Shown here piece by piece: positions 26,178 to 35,496 of a stretch of 64,000 nucleotides of DNA (positions within the stretch are counted from its first letter, which is position 1; each line of letters starts with the position of its first letter). The stretch spans positions 4,238,501-4,302,500 of the forward strand of contig NZ_JASKUT010000001.1 in assembly GCF_030167925.1 (NCBI RefSeq). Reading direction: 5' to 3'. The notes under the pieces are model-generated. The model searched no databases. It was not told the DNA's origin and worked only from the letters and a program-made list of their open reading frames with translations. This stretch comes from Paenibacillus silviterrae (lineage in GTDB: Bacteria > Bacillota > Bacilli > Paenibacillales > NBRC-103111). A program made the translations under genes and the position numbers.

Positions 26178-27143
26178 TCAATCCAGCACAATCCCCGCGC
26201 CCCGCTCTTTCGCCGCTTTCACATAGTAGGAGGCAACGGCTATATCGAACACCGCCATGCCCATAGGGCAGAACAGGATCGGCTGATCCTCATCGATCCC
26301 GGCGAGAGCATCGCGGCAGATGACATCAGCCAGCGTGAGAGTATCGGCTCGGGTCAGCCCCTGCATCTTGTGGAGCAGCTCGATGTCGGTGTTCTCACGG
26401 CATACCTCGTCCCAGTCGTCCACAATAATGGCTTCAACCGGGGCCAGCGCTTCCGGCGCATAATCGCGAAGGGACACATGCAGCAGCAGGCTCCCCGGGC
26501 GGGGTGGAAGCGTGATGTACCGGTCATCCGATACCGTGCACGTGATACATACCTCGGAGTGAAGATACGCTTCCTCCCAGGCCTTCACAGGCTGAATTCG
26601 CTCCTGCCAGCCGGGAGGAAACTCCTCCAGTCCCACCCCCTTCTTATCGTAAACCCGTATTCGTCCGATACGATCCCCGTACAGTGATAACGCCATCCGG
26701 GCATGGCAGCGACCGATGGGGCCCCAGCCAATAATCCCAAGCTGAAGCTGTTCATAGCTGCGTGCCTCCATGACACGGCGGAGCAGCAGTCCGCTGACCG
26801 AGGCCGTTCTGACGATACTGGGAAGCGGGGAGCAGAGCAGGGCGGACGGTTGTCCTGTCCTGGACTCGTTCAGGACGACGACGCTGTGCGCGCGCGGCAG
26901 ACCGTAAGCATGATTGCCTGGAAAGCTGGCGATCCATTTGATCCCCGCCGTATGGACCTCTCCCCCCACATAGGCGGGCATGGCAATGATGCGATTGTTC
27001 GGGTCGCCGTACCGCAAATACGGCTTCATGGGCTGAGCATAATCACCTGCATCCAGCAGCCGGACGGTGGATTCGATCACCTCCAACAGGGCAGGCCAAT
27101 CCATACCGAGCGCTTGGATATCCTTATCGTTCAGGTACAGCAT
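26178..27143 (-). CDS. sbnB: SbnB-type N-(1-amino-1-carboxy-2-ethyl)-glutamate dehydrogenase
   Basis: 321 residues with ATG at 27143 behind AAGGAGGAA. It belongs to the ornithine cyclodeaminase/mu-crystallin superfamily. An N-terminal dimerisation lobe has YAQPMKPYLRYGDPNNRIIAMPAYVGG and IKWIASFPGN, and a Rossmann motif LGIIGWGPIGRCHARM binds the nucleotide. SbnB oxidatively cleaves the SbnA product with NAD to give L-2,3-diaminopropionate and 2-oxoglutarate. It follows sbnA by 30 bp on the same strand, which supports this over ornithine cyclodeaminase proper. It is the last gene of the three-gene unit. Confidence 0.85.
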   Translation of the reverse strand: MLYLNDKDIQALGMDWPALLEVIESTVRLLDAGDYAQPMKPYLRYGDPNNRIIAMPAYVGGEVHTAGIKWIASFPGNHAYGLPRAHSVVVLNESRTGQPSALLCSPLPSIVRTASVSGLLLRRVMEARSYEQLQLGIIGWGPIGRCHARMALSLYGDRIGRIRVYDKKGVGLEEFPPGWQERIQPVKAWEEAYLHSEVCITCTVSDDRYITLPPRPGSLLLHVSLRDYAPEALAPVEAIIVDDWDEVCRENTDIELLHKMQGLTRADTLTLADVICRDALAGIDEDQPILFCPMGMAVFDIAVASYYVKAAKERGAGIVLD

Positions 27144-27173
27144 GTCGATTCCTCCTTATCGCATACATGCAGC

Positions 27174-28169
27174 CTACAGTCCCTCGTCCAAGCCGGCCAG
27201 GGCATCCTCCGTAAGCTCCGGGCCGAATTCCCGGCGGATCCAAGCATCCGAGTACACCGTATCCAGATAGCGGTCCCCTCTATCATGAACAATGACGGCG
27301 CATACCGAACCGGGCTTTAGCTCCTTCCGCAGCTGCATCACCGCAGCCACAACAGCTCCGGACGAGGCCCCGGCCAGAATCGATTCCTTCTGTGCCAAGG
27401 CACGACAGCCCTTCACCATGTCCCAGTCGGATACGTGTACGACGCGATCAATCAGCTCCTCCCGGTACAAAGGGGTCACCATTCCGGCGCCAAGCCCCGG
27501 GAACCTGCGCTTGCCGTTCGGTCTCCCGAAGATGGCGCTTCCCTCCGCATCGACGGCCACGATCTTGGTTGTGAGCCCGTGGTCCCGGGCATATTCGGCA
27601 CAGCCCCGAATCGTTCCGCACGTGCTGACAGCGCAGAACAAATAATCGATTCGGCCGAGCCGCTCCACCATCTCTCTCATGGTAGTGTGGTAATGGGACC
27701 GGTAATTGTCGGCATTCGTATATTGATTCGGCCAGTAGCTCCCCGGGAGCTCCTTAAGCAGCTGCCGAACTCGGTTCAGCCTGGCGGGCAAAAATTCGCC
27801 GGTCACCGGGTCCGGGTCGGCGACATAGTCGATCTCCGCGCCCATGGCCTTCAGAATGCGGATATTGGTTTCCGTCGTTCTCGGATCGATCACACAGACG
27901 AAGCGTATGCCGAGATATCTGCTGATCATGGCCAGGCTGATCGCCATATTGCCGGAGCTCGATTCGATAAGGACGGAACCGGGCCCAATCATCCCGGCGT
28001 GCCAGGCCTCTTGAATCATTCGCAGGGCCGGGCGATCCTTGGCGCTTCCTCCGGGGTTCAGCAGCTCCAGCTTGGCATGTACCTCCGGCCCGCCGTCAGG
28101 GAATAGGCGGCGGAGTCGGAGGAGCGGCGTATTTCCGATTGCGGAAATCATACTACCTTCGGTGTTCAT
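27174..28169 (-). CDS. sbnA: SbnA-type O-phosphoserine-dependent ACEGA synthase
   Basis: 331 residues with ATG at 28169; ATG at 28151 is an alternative. It is a fold-type II PLP enzyme like cysteine synthase. The PLP Lys lies in NPGGSAKDRPA, the phosphate/substrate loop is ESSSGNMAISLA, and the PLP-phosphate loop reads STCGTIRG. SAKDRP in place of SxKDR, together with the adjacent SbnB partner, indicates SbnA. It condenses O-phospho-L-serine with L-glutamate to give N-(1-amino-1-carboxy-2-ethyl)-glutamate, the first step to L-2,3-diaminopropionate. That amino acid feeds staphyloferrin B and several peptide antibiotics. Confidence 0.87.
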   Translation of the reverse strand: MNTEGSMISAIGNTPLLRLRRLFPDGGPEVHAKLELLNPGGSAKDRPALRMIQEAWHAGMIGPGSVLIESSSGNMAISLAMISRYLGIRFVCVIDPRTTETNIRILKAMGAEIDYVADPDPVTGEFLPARLNRVRQLLKELPGSYWPNQYTNADNYRSHYHTTMREMVERLGRIDYLFCAVSTCGTIRGCAEYARDHGLTTKIVAVDAEGSAIFGRPNGKRRFPGLGAGMVTPLYREELIDRVVHVSDWDMVKGCRALAQKESILAGASSGAVVAAVMQLRKELKPGSVCAVIVHDRGDRYLDTVYSDAWIRREFGPELTEDALAGLDEGL

Positions 28170-28189
28170 CCTTATCCAACCTTTGTCTT

Positions 28190-29386
28190 CTAATAATAAA
28201 GCTTCTTATTCTTTACCCGGCCGTTCTCCAGCGGCTCGCCTTCCGGTACAACGGTCACCCGAATATTTCCCAGCAGCCGGTTTTGAATCATCAGACCGAT
28301 TTCCGGGATGCATTCCCCGAGCTCTTTTTGAATGATGCGAGCTGCCTCCTCGGTTGCCGATTTGCTCCGAATCGCCACCACCAGGGCATTGTTCTGCATC
28401 TTCACGCGAACCATCGCATCCTCTAGATGCCGGTAGACGACCTGCTCAATATCGTAAACGCTGATTTTTTCCCCGTGCTTCAGCTCGCGGCCAACCCGCT
28501 TGACGATCGACTGAAAGCTCATTTTCTCCACGCCATCCACCATGACAGGCCTGAGATCACGCACCACATCATACGTCACAAACCGAAGAGCCGGAAGCAT
28601 GCTGCGCACAAGGGAGGTCAGTACGAGGACACTTTCATCGGCCCCAAGCGGCTCCAGCGCTTCCCCAAGCTCCTCCGTCCCGATTCCTTCGGCGATCATA
28701 TCGTCGACAAGAAGGTATCTGCCTATATCATGGGAGTAGTAGGCAATCGTGCCGATCTCGATCGAGCCATAGGTATCAATTACATCACGGGAGTCCAGTC
28801 CGAACAAATGAGCCATATTACGCTGCCATTGGGGCGGGGCGATTTCCCCGACCAGGATGATTTGGCGGATGCCGAAGGCACGGGGGTCCCCGGCAGCATG
28901 GACGATATGATCGAGGATGGACGGCATCGTATAGAGCAGGTCCGGACGGAACGCCGTCAGCGCTTCGATATGCCGCTCTATCGGCAGCTCGAAGGAGATC
29001 GAACGATTGTCGAGGCCCAGACGATCGAAAATCGCCGTAGCGGTACTCGCCGCATGGCCGGTTCCCATATCGGCCAGCGCCCTTCTGCAGCCGCTGCCCT
29101 CGAGCAGCTTGCCGAACAGCCGGGTCTTGATCTCGACATAGCGTCTGTCGTCCTCCTCGGAGTAGAAGATCGCCTTCCGGCGGCCGGAGTTGGTGCCAGA
29201 CGTGCGGTATACCGCAAGAGCGGGATCCGGCGTCTGGTGATAGTAGTGAGCCTCAAGGACGGCCGAAGTGATCAGCGGTAGCTCCTGTAGACTGCTGAAC
29301 TCCTCGACCTTTCTGCCCCCAAGCAGGCCCTTATACCATGGGTACGTTTCTCCTACCTCCATCAGCTTAGTCTTCCATTGATCCAT
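28190..29386 (-). CDS. PaaK-like adenylate-forming enzyme in the Dap cluster
   Basis: 398 residues with ATG at 29386. The phenylacetate-CoA ligase-like fold shows an ATP loop YRTSGTNSGRRKAIFYS (about 60-76), the adenylate motif TYGSIEIGTIAYY and a C-terminal lobe ending NGRVKNKKLYY. It would activate a carboxylic acid as acyl-AMP, but there is no sign of a carrier domain in the protein. It is first in an operon with sbnA 20 bp downstream and sbnB after it. It may load diaminopropionate or join another acid to it. The substrate is not predictable from sequence. Confidence 0.75.
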   Translation of the reverse strand: MDQWKTKLMEVGETYPWYKGLLGGRKVEEFSSLQELPLITSAVLEAHYYHQTPDPALAVYRTSGTNSGRRKAIFYSEEDDRRYVEIKTRLFGKLLEGSGCRRALADMGTGHAASTATAIFDRLGLDNRSISFELPIERHIEALTAFRPDLLYTMPSILDHIVHAAGDPRAFGIRQIILVGEIAPPQWQRNMAHLFGLDSRDVIDTYGSIEIGTIAYYSHDIGRYLLVDDMIAEGIGTEELGEALEPLGADESVLVLTSLVRSMLPALRFVTYDVVRDLRPVMVDGVEKMSFQSIVKRVGRELKHGEKISVYDIEQVVYRHLEDAMVRVKMQNNALVVAIRSKSATEEAARIIQKELGECIPEIGLMIQNRLLGNIRVTVVPEGEPLENGRVKNKKLYY

Positions 29387-29540
29387 GGTACATGTCCGAC
29401 TCCCTTACTTTGAGATAAATGTGCACAGTAAAGCTTATGTAAAAAATGGAATTTCGGTGCCCGCAATAGGTCTTTGCCCAGTCCAATACCCCGTTCTCCC
29501 CGTATAGTAACCTAGAGAGTCCATAGAACGGAGGGATCCT

Positions 29541-30350
29541 ATGAAGAGGCATATCCGCCATGTGCCGGATAAGCTGATCAAGACGAAGGTACTGTGTCGA
29601 TGCGCAGAGGTAAGGAGCCAGATTCCCGTAACGCAGAGCATGAATGGACGCGTTCTCTATGACATGCTGCACAAGTACGGTATGGTCTACATCAAGCCGT
29701 GCCAAGGCGCCCAAGGAAACGGCGTCATAAGGGTGGACAAGATCGGCAGAGGGGGGCGGAGGGCACGTACCGTGTACCGCTATCAGGAAGGCACGCGGGT
29801 ACGCTCCTTTGCGCATTTTGGCAAGGCGTATCAGGAGCTTTATCGATTGACCAAGGGGACGCCGTATTTGGTACAAAAGGGCATCGAGCTGTTAACCTAC
29901 CGCGGCCGTCCCTTTGATATCCGGGTCATGGTGCAGCGCAGCCGCCGGGGGTCATGGGATGCTACGGGCATTGTCGGCCGGGTGGCCCATCCTCGCAAGG
30001 TGGTTACCAACGGAAGCCAGGGGGGTACGATCTATCCGGTGGATGTGATTTTACAGCCCTATGCAAGCCAGGGGAGAAGAAAAGCACTAATCGCGTCCAT
30101 GCAGCGCATTGGGGTGAAGTCCGCACGGCAGCTCGCCGCCGTCTTTCCCGGGATCCGGGAGATTGGCGCGGATATCGCACTGGACCGTCAGCTGAAGCCC
30201 TGGATTCTGGAGGTGAACACCAGCCCCGATCCGTGCCCCTTCACCAAGCTGAGGGATCGGAGCATGCTGCACCGGATTATTCGCTATGGCATCGGGTATG
30301 GGCGTAAGTATCGCTTGAAGTGTACGAAATCGAAGCGGGGTATGGTGTGA
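29541..30350 (+). CDS. YheC/YheD-family ATP-grasp protein
   Basis: 269 residues with ATG at 29541 after GGAGGG. ATP-grasp features include KYGMVYIKPCQGAQGNGVI (ATP-binding lysine loop), VQKGIELLTYRGRPFDIRVMVQR, and the metal site LEVNTSPDP near the C-terminus. This matches the endospore coat-associated YheC/YheD family of Bacillales, although those proteins are longer (about 360-450) and this one lacks most of their N-terminal region. The reaction is probably ligation of an amine to a carboxylate. It is divergent from the diaminopropionate genes, so a functional link is possible but unproven. Confidence 0.8.
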   Translation: MKRHIRHVPDKLIKTKVLCRCAEVRSQIPVTQSMNGRVLYDMLHKYGMVYIKPCQGAQGNGVIRVDKIGRGGRRARTVYRYQEGTRVRSFAHFGKAYQELYRLTKGTPYLVQKGIELLTYRGRPFDIRVMVQRSRRGSWDATGIVGRVAHPRKVVTNGSQGGTIYPVDVILQPYASQGRRKALIASMQRIGVKSARQLAAVFPGIREIGADIALDRQLKPWILEVNTSPDPCPFTKLRDRSMLHRIIRYGIGYGRKYRLKCTKSKRGMV

Positions 30351-30402
30351 GGTAGGATGAGATGAATAGTGTTATAGGCCTATTCGGGAGGAATATTTTG
30401 TA

Positions 30403-30432
30403 TTGTCAGGGCTCAAATTCCTGTGATAAAAT
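30403..30432 (+). promoter_or_regulatory. Sigma-A-like promoter of the riboswitch transcript
   Basis: TTGTCA (30403-30408), 18 bp, TAAAAT (30427-30432). It lies about 45 bp before the riboswitch, giving a leader of about 300 nt. Confidence 0.55.
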
Positions 30433-30474
30433 GACTACGTCCCACCATTCAACAAAATTAGACGAATAGTTCCA

Positions 30475-30590
30475 TTGAACGACAAAGGCAAAACCGCCGA
30501 AAGACGGTGACGCAAAGCTATGGGTCTAACGAACGCAATCAACGCTCAAGGGCGAATTGCGGGCCAGGATTGCCAGGCTACCGAAACGAT
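30475..30590 (+). ncRNA. Cyclic-di-GMP-I (GEMM-I) riboswitch
   Basis: The conserved core reads AAAGGCAAAACCGCCGAAAG, then ACGGTGACGCAAAGCTATGG, GTCTAAC, and closes with GATTGCCAGGCTACCGAAA. GCAAA, the GAAA tetraloop on a CCG/CGG stem, GACGCAAAGC and GCCAGGCTACCG are the diagnostic elements of the class I c-di-GMP aptamer. The second helix is extended by an extra hairpin (GCAAT...ATTGC enclosing CGC...GCG, about 30534-30560). It sits 150 bp before the SLH protein start. The expression platform is unclear: a hairpin GCTGCA/TGCAGC at 30623-30645 is one candidate element. Confidence 0.92.
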
Positions 30591-30743
30591 GCATGTGATA
30601 GGTCCTCTAAGGGTGATCGAGCGCTGCATGATGTTATCGTGCAGCCTTCGGAGCCTTTCAGGGGATTTTTCCGTATTCAGGGGTCCTGGAAGCATAGCCG
30701 TTCGATGTAAGCGGACAAGAGGAAGCAGGAGGGAGTCAGATCG

Positions 30744-33700
30744 ATGAAAGTGATGTTTCAACCCAAAGCACTTATGTTGGCCTTGGCCTGGGTGCTTTTC
30801 TTCAGCTTTGCCTTGAAGACGAGTGCAGCTACGGACATCAGTAACCATTGGGCGGAAGAAACCATCGCGCAGTGGGTGAAGGAGGGAATGATCGAAGGGT
30901 ATGAGGACGGGACCTTCCGGCCTGACCATTCGATTTCTAGGGCAGAAATGGCCGCGCTAATTAACCGTAAGTTCCATCTTACTCCGACGAACGGCACGGC
31001 TTCTTTCCCGGACGTATCGAAGGACGAGTGGCAGTACAAACCTATCTCAGCGGCGACGGCAGCTGGATATATGAAGGGCTACGAAGACGGGACGATTCGT
31101 CCGGGCGATGCCGTCACTCGTCAGGAATTGGCGGTGATGCTCGCAGGGTTACTAAAGCTGGACCCGGGGGACGAGAGCCTCAAGTACCAAGACCAAGCAG
31201 TGATCCCTGCATGGAGCAGGAAAGAAGTCGCTGCCGTTTCGGCAAAAGGATTTATGAACGGGTACGGTGACGGAAGCTTCGCTCCGGCCCGCAAGGTGAC
31301 TCGTGCGGAAGCCGTCGTAACGATCGAGCGCTCGGCTCAGGCGAAGCTGGAGCAGGAGCCTCTCACGTATGCAATGGCTGGAATCTACGGACCGGAGCAC
31401 GGTACAGAGACTCTACAGCAGGACGTCATTGTCAATGGCTCCGGGGTCACGCTTCGCAATATGAACATCTCCGGAGACCTCTTGCTGGGGGAAGGCATTG
31501 GGGAAGGTGATGTGACCCTCGAGAATGTAACGGTGCGCGGCAAAACGACAGTGAAGGGCGGCGGAGCCCATAGTATTCACTTGGTCAACAGTTCGTTTGC
31601 CACCGTAATTATTGAGAAAGCAGGCGGAGAGGTTCGTATTGTAGCTGCCGGCACTACGGTGGTGCAGCTGGTGGAGGTATTCTCAGCTGTCAACATTGAA
31701 GAGGAAGGCAGCACAGGAGGCGGATTTATAAAGGTAACTCTGCAGCCAAGCTTACCGGCAGGAACCGTGGTGAAGCTGGCGGGGGATTTCCAGGAGGTTC
31801 AGATTGCATCCTCCGGGGCAATAATCGAGCTGATTCAAGGTTCGGTCGTGACGCTGGATGTGGCTGATGGAGCGTCAAACAACCTGATCAACTTAGGGAC
31901 CACTGTGATCATCAAGGAACTGATTGCAAGCGAGGTCATTAAGGTAGAAGGGCAAGGAACCATTGAGAAGGCAACCCTTGGCGAGGGGGCGCAGGCCACC
32001 ACGTTTGAGAAGCAGCCTTCTTCCTTGGGAAGCCCGGCAACGGCACCACCCGCCTCCAGCGAAAGCGAAGGCGATGGAAGCGGTGGCGGGGGAGGGCAGC
32101 AGACGGAGCCGGGTAGCCAGCCTCCATCCATTGTAGTCAAAGGGCTCTATCACTCTTCCAATCAGTTGCTGACGGTTGACTCGAATTTTTCAGAGTTTAT
32201 GATTTTATTCCGTTGGCAGGGTAGCACCGAGCTTCGGTCTGAAAACTTTGGTATCGTTGCGGGCAAGCCGGAGGTCTTGACTATCAAGCAAAACAATCAG
32301 GGTCCTGCTTTCGGCAGCGTGACCGTGAACGGGGAGCAATGGTCGACACTCACGTTGACAAGAGGCAGTGCTCCCTATCCGGGTATAGCTAGTATTTTCT
32401 TAGTGGACAAGCTGTCAAAGTATACGGCTGAGCTTCAGGTAACCGTGCATCCGAATCCACAGACCGCTGTCGATGCGGAAGCGGTGTTTGTCGTAGGAGA
32501 TAAGCTTATTGCCAAATACCCCGCGGCAGGTGATTTTTCCACCTCCAGCTGGGTAGTCAAAGATATTGTGTCGCAAGCGGTGTACCAAGCGTTGTATTCC
32601 CGCCAAGACCAGGATGTGGCTGTGTTTACTATTCAAGGGGGCAGCGTATCGGCTGGCAGCTATACGGCGGTTCAGGCAGGTAAGGCAACGGATTATCCCG
32701 TCGTTCTAGCGGGTACGTCAACAGTGAACGGTTCCGTCTATGGGAAGCTGTTCTATAACGGACAGGCTCAAGTGACGACAGTTATCAACGCAACCTATGC
32801 GGAACTGGCGCCGGCGTTAGTCGTTGATGATGTGATTCAGTTGTATTACGGAAATCAATTTATGGTCAGTGCGGTTTGGGATGGGACGGCATGGGTGTAC
32901 ACTGAGTTGGTGAAAGAGCCTGTCACAGCTCCTGTCAGTGTTAGTGCCGCTGCAATGACGAACCGCAAAATCCAAGTGAGCTGGAGCCCTGTAGGAAATG
33001 CGAGCTATTATCATATTTATTCACGTCCGGCAGAAGGCGGCGAGTTTACGCTGCTGAAGGACCTCCAGGGTAATGATGTGAAAGCTACGGGCACCACTTA
33101 CATTGATGATACGCTTTCACCGAATACGACAAGATTTTATTTGGTGAAGGCAGTGCTTGGAGGTACGGGCTGGGCAATTGAATCGAAGCCGAGCAGCACA
33201 GTAACGGCAACAACCTATTATAACGAGCACATCGCACTGGATTTTCAGGTGACTGATTCGGTACAGCATCCCGCTGAGCCGATCCTCTATTTGACGGATA
33301 AGCAGAATAAAAAGCTCCATGCGATCAATTATGCAACCGGCGCAAAAAGTGAGCTTTCCTTGGCTCTGCCGCCTGAGAGCCTGACCTTTGCAGGCGGGAG
33401 GATCTATGTGTCTCTGCTGAAGGGCGAGCACTCCTCCTACTGGTGGAAGGAATCGCAAGAAGGGGCGGTTGCCATTGTGGATGCCGCATCGTTTACAGTG
33501 AGCACCACCTTCGATATCAGTATTGATCCTTATGATATTGCTGTGGATTCATCCGGATATATTTATATTTCCTCCGGCTCGGGTCAATGGACTTGGATGA
33601 AATCCTACAACCCGAATGGAGCGGGCGAAGCCGCTACAACCGACATTCGGCAGGCAAGCTATATTCACATGCACCCAACTCTGAACCGGGTTTACTCGAT

Positions 33701-35030
33701 TACTACGGACTCTTCCCCACGGGACATGAGAATGTATCATGTAGCGAACGGTGCATTTGCACCGGCAGGTTACGATTCTCCTTACCATGGAGATTACACG
33801 ATGGATACCCAGATGAAGTTTTCCCCTGACGGAGAATACATCTTTAATGGAGCGGGAACGGTATTCCGGACCAGCACGACGAAGTACAGCGATATGAGAT
33901 ACATGTACAGCTTGAATCGTGGCTTTACCGACATTGCATTTGATTTGGACAACACACGTTTCTACACTACGAAAGACAAACAGATCGGCGCTTACCGTTA
34001 TTCCGATTTTGATCAATTCGGTACATTCCATGCCGATGGAACAACAAAGGCTCTATATAATAGCGCGGATCGTATCCTTGCGATATCATCTCTTGGTTCC
34101 CGTCAAGTGATTGAGCTAGTTGAGAAGTCTTCCATGGAGACGCTCCCTGCGACAGAACGCCAAGGCATTTACCTTCATGGCTCCGTCTCGGATGTTGTGT
34201 ATTCCCAGGCGACAGGGAAAGCCTATGCGGTCGATGAAGCGTTCCATAAGCTTTATGTTGTGGATCTGGCCAGCGGGCAAGTGGAGCAGACGAAATCGCT
34301 TGATTATAAGCCTTCTGAGTTGGCTCTCTCCGAGGATGGAACGAAGCTGTACATTCGTAATAACGATGCCAATGTACTGGTTACCGAGATCAGCTTGGCG
34401 ACGATGCAGGTTACCCGTGACATGAATTACCAAGCGGCTGGGGATAGCAGCGACCAGGCTCATGGGCACATTTATCAAAAAGGGAACTATCTCTTCATCT
34501 TAACAGGGGAGTTCGAACCCAAGCTTCTTATGTTTAACGCTGCTACGTTTGCACCTGTCAACTACGGGGCTGCCATTGGTGCCATTGGTGACCTAGCGTG
34601 GACAAGCGATCGAAGCAAACTGTATTACTGGTATCAATCGGGCTGGGGGGCAGGCAATGCCGGAACCGATGTGTACGAAATATCCGTCTCCGGATCGACC
34701 TTAACGCAGTCGGCTCGCTCCCAAATCGGCTACCCGAACTTCTTGAGAGATCCCTTGGATACTCCCATGCTGGTGCTGGAGGAGCAAGGAGTCGTCATCG
34801 CGAAAAACCGGGTACTCCGGAAAACGAATTTGAATGAGACGGTGACACTGCTTCCGGAAGCCATCTACGGGGTTAGCCCTGACAGGACCAAGTTGGTGGG
34901 CAAAACCGGCATCTACGATGCCGTAACGTATCAGAAGCTTCAGCCGTTATCGCTTTCCGGAGCAAGCCACATCTTCTATGTGAATGATATCTTGTACTAT
35001 ATGATAGGCAATTCGTTATTGCATTTGTAG
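30744..35030 (+). CDS. Giant SLH-domain surface protein with beta-propeller region
   Basis: 1428 residues with ATG at 30744 behind GGAGGGAG. A signal peptide ends near TSA-A (about 29). Three S-layer homology domains span about 30-200; each ends in a GYEDGTFRP-type turn followed by an SRAE-type motif, and they anchor the protein to pyruvylated wall polysaccharide. A beta-rich, low-complexity segment at about 215-435 and a Ser/Gly linker (EGDGSGGGGGQQ) follow. A fibronectin III domain is near 730-830 (VSVSAAAMTNRKIQVSWSPV). From about 840 to the end are YncE/NHL-like beta-propeller repeats (LYLTDKQNKKLHAINYATG, KLYVVDLASGQVEQTKSLD). Long leader and c-di-GMP riboswitch make it a candidate adhesin or matrix protein controlled by the motile-to-sessile switch. 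Confidence 0.88.
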   Translation: MKVMFQPKALMLALAWVLFFSFALKTSAATDISNHWAEETIAQWVKEGMIEGYEDGTFRPDHSISRAEMAALINRKFHLTPTNGTASFPDVSKDEWQYKPISAATAAGYMKGYEDGTIRPGDAVTRQELAVMLAGLLKLDPGDESLKYQDQAVIPAWSRKEVAAVSAKGFMNGYGDGSFAPARKVTRAEAVVTIERSAQAKLEQEPLTYAMAGIYGPEHGTETLQQDVIVNGSGVTLRNMNISGDLLLGEGIGEGDVTLENVTVRGKTTVKGGGAHSIHLVNSSFATVIIEKAGGEVRIVAAGTTVVQLVEVFSAVNIEEEGSTGGGFIKVTLQPSLPAGTVVKLAGDFQEVQIASSGAIIELIQGSVVTLDVADGASNNLINLGTTVIIKELIASEVIKVEGQGTIEKATLGEGAQATTFEKQPSSLGSPATAPPASSESEGDGSGGGGGQQTEPGSQPPSIVVKGLYHSSNQLLTVDSNFSEFMILFRWQGSTELRSENFGIVAGKPEVLTIKQNNQGPAFGSVTVNGEQWSTLTLTRGSAPYPGIASIFLVDKLSKYTAELQVTVHPNPQTAVDAEAVFVVGDKLIAKYPAAGDFSTSSWVVKDIVSQAVYQALYSRQDQDVAVFTIQGGSVSAGSYTAVQAGKATDYPVVLAGTSTVNGSVYGKLFYNGQAQVTTVINATYAELAPALVVDDVIQLYYGNQFMVSAVWDGTAWVYTELVKEPVTAPVSVSAAAMTNRKIQVSWSPVGNASYYHIYSRPAEGGEFTLLKDLQGNDVKATGTTYIDDTLSPNTTRFYLVKAVLGGTGWAIESKPSSTVTATTYYNEHIALDFQVTDSVQHPAEPILYLTDKQNKKLHAINYATGAKSELSLALPPESLTFAGGRIYVSLLKGEHSSYWWKESQEGAVAIVDAASFTVSTTFDISIDPYDIAVDSSGYIYISSGSGQWTWMKSYNPNGAGEAATTDIRQASYIHMHPTLNRVYSITTDSSPRDMRMYHVANGAFAPAGYDSPYHGDYTMDTQMKFSPDGEYIFNGAGTVFRTSTTKYSDMRYMYSLNRGFTDIAFDLDNTRFYTTKDKQIGAYRYSDFDQFGTFHADGTTKALYNSADRILAISSLGSRQVIELVEKSSMETLPATERQGIYLHGSVSDVVYSQATGKAYAVDEAFHKLYVVDLASGQVEQTKSLDYKPSELALSEDGTKLYIRNNDANVLVTEISLATMQVTRDMNYQAAGDSSDQAHGHIYQKGNYLFILTGEFEPKLLMFNAATFAPVNYGAAIGAIGDLAWTSDRSKLYYWYQSGWGAGNAGTDVYEISVSGSTLTQSARSQIGYPNFLRDPLDTPMLVLEEQGVVIAKNRVLRKTNLNETVTLLPEAIYGVSPDRTKLVGKTGIYDAVTYQKLQPLSLSGASHIFYVNDILYYMIGNSLLHL

Positions 35031-35041
35031 AAGGATTCAAT

Positions 35042-35070
35042 GAGGCCACCTTAGGGTGGCCTTCTTTTTT
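35042..35070 (+). terminator. Terminator of the SLH gene
   Basis: The stem AGGCCACC / GGTGGCCT with a four-base loop is followed by TCTTTTTT. Confidence 0.88.
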
Positions 35071-35085
35071 CTGTGATACATGAAG

Positions 35086-35496
35086 TCATTCTTTGACGGA
35101 ACCTTGAAACGGAGGAGAAACAGCCGGCGCCCGTAAACCCATGAGCAAAATCAGGCTGTAAGCCCACAGCAGCCAGATCGAGAGCAGCGATAATCCCTTT
35201 GCAGACATGACCGGGAAAAAGAAGCCGCTCCAATGCATGCCGGCCATATCCAGCAGCATGCCCGGGACCGCCGTGCAGATGGCAGACCGCGCTCTGTCCC
35301 CGGCGGGGACACGGCATCCGGCGTATATGAGAGACATAGCGCCATAGATGATGGGGACGATGAGAAGGAAGCTAAGTATTATAGGGACGAGGGAAGCGGG
35401 AGGGAGAAGCCGATCGCCGAAAAAGTGAAACACCATGGTCGCTGCGAGCCACAAAAGCACGCCCCATCCGATGAAGAGAATATCCCTTTTTCTCAC
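35086..35496 (-). CDS. Four-helix membrane protein (DUF5367-like)
   Basis: 136 residues. Four hydrophobic segments at about 6-25, 34-60, 78-97 and 103-122, with the loop GDRARSAICTAVPGMLLDM between helices 2 and 3. It resembles DUF5367 proteins of Bacillales, which are often encoded with TetR regulators; that name is recalled, not searched. It overlaps the upstream TetR gene by four bases (ATGA), so it is the likely regulated target. The function is unknown; an efflux or envelope role is possible. Confidence 0.6.
   Translation of the reverse strand: MRKRDILFIGWGVLLWLAATMVFHFFGDRLLPPASLVPIILSFLLIVPIIYGAMSLIYAGCRVPAGDRARSAICTAVPGMLLDMAGMHWSGFFFPVMSAKGLSLLSIWLLWAYSLILLMGLRAPAVSPPFQGSVKE

Larger units (their letters stand above)
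30351..30743. other. Leader of 393 bp with promoter and riboswitch
   Basis: Contains the promoter at 30403, the c-di-GMP-I aptamer at 30475-30590, and an expression platform of about 140 nt with hairpin candidates at 30623-30645 and a T-run at 30666-30671. Confidence 0.7.

Noticed and set aside
26178..27143. Ornithine cyclodeaminase
   Set aside because: Same superfamily, but the adjacent SbnA-type synthase and the operon point to the SbnB dehydrogenase.
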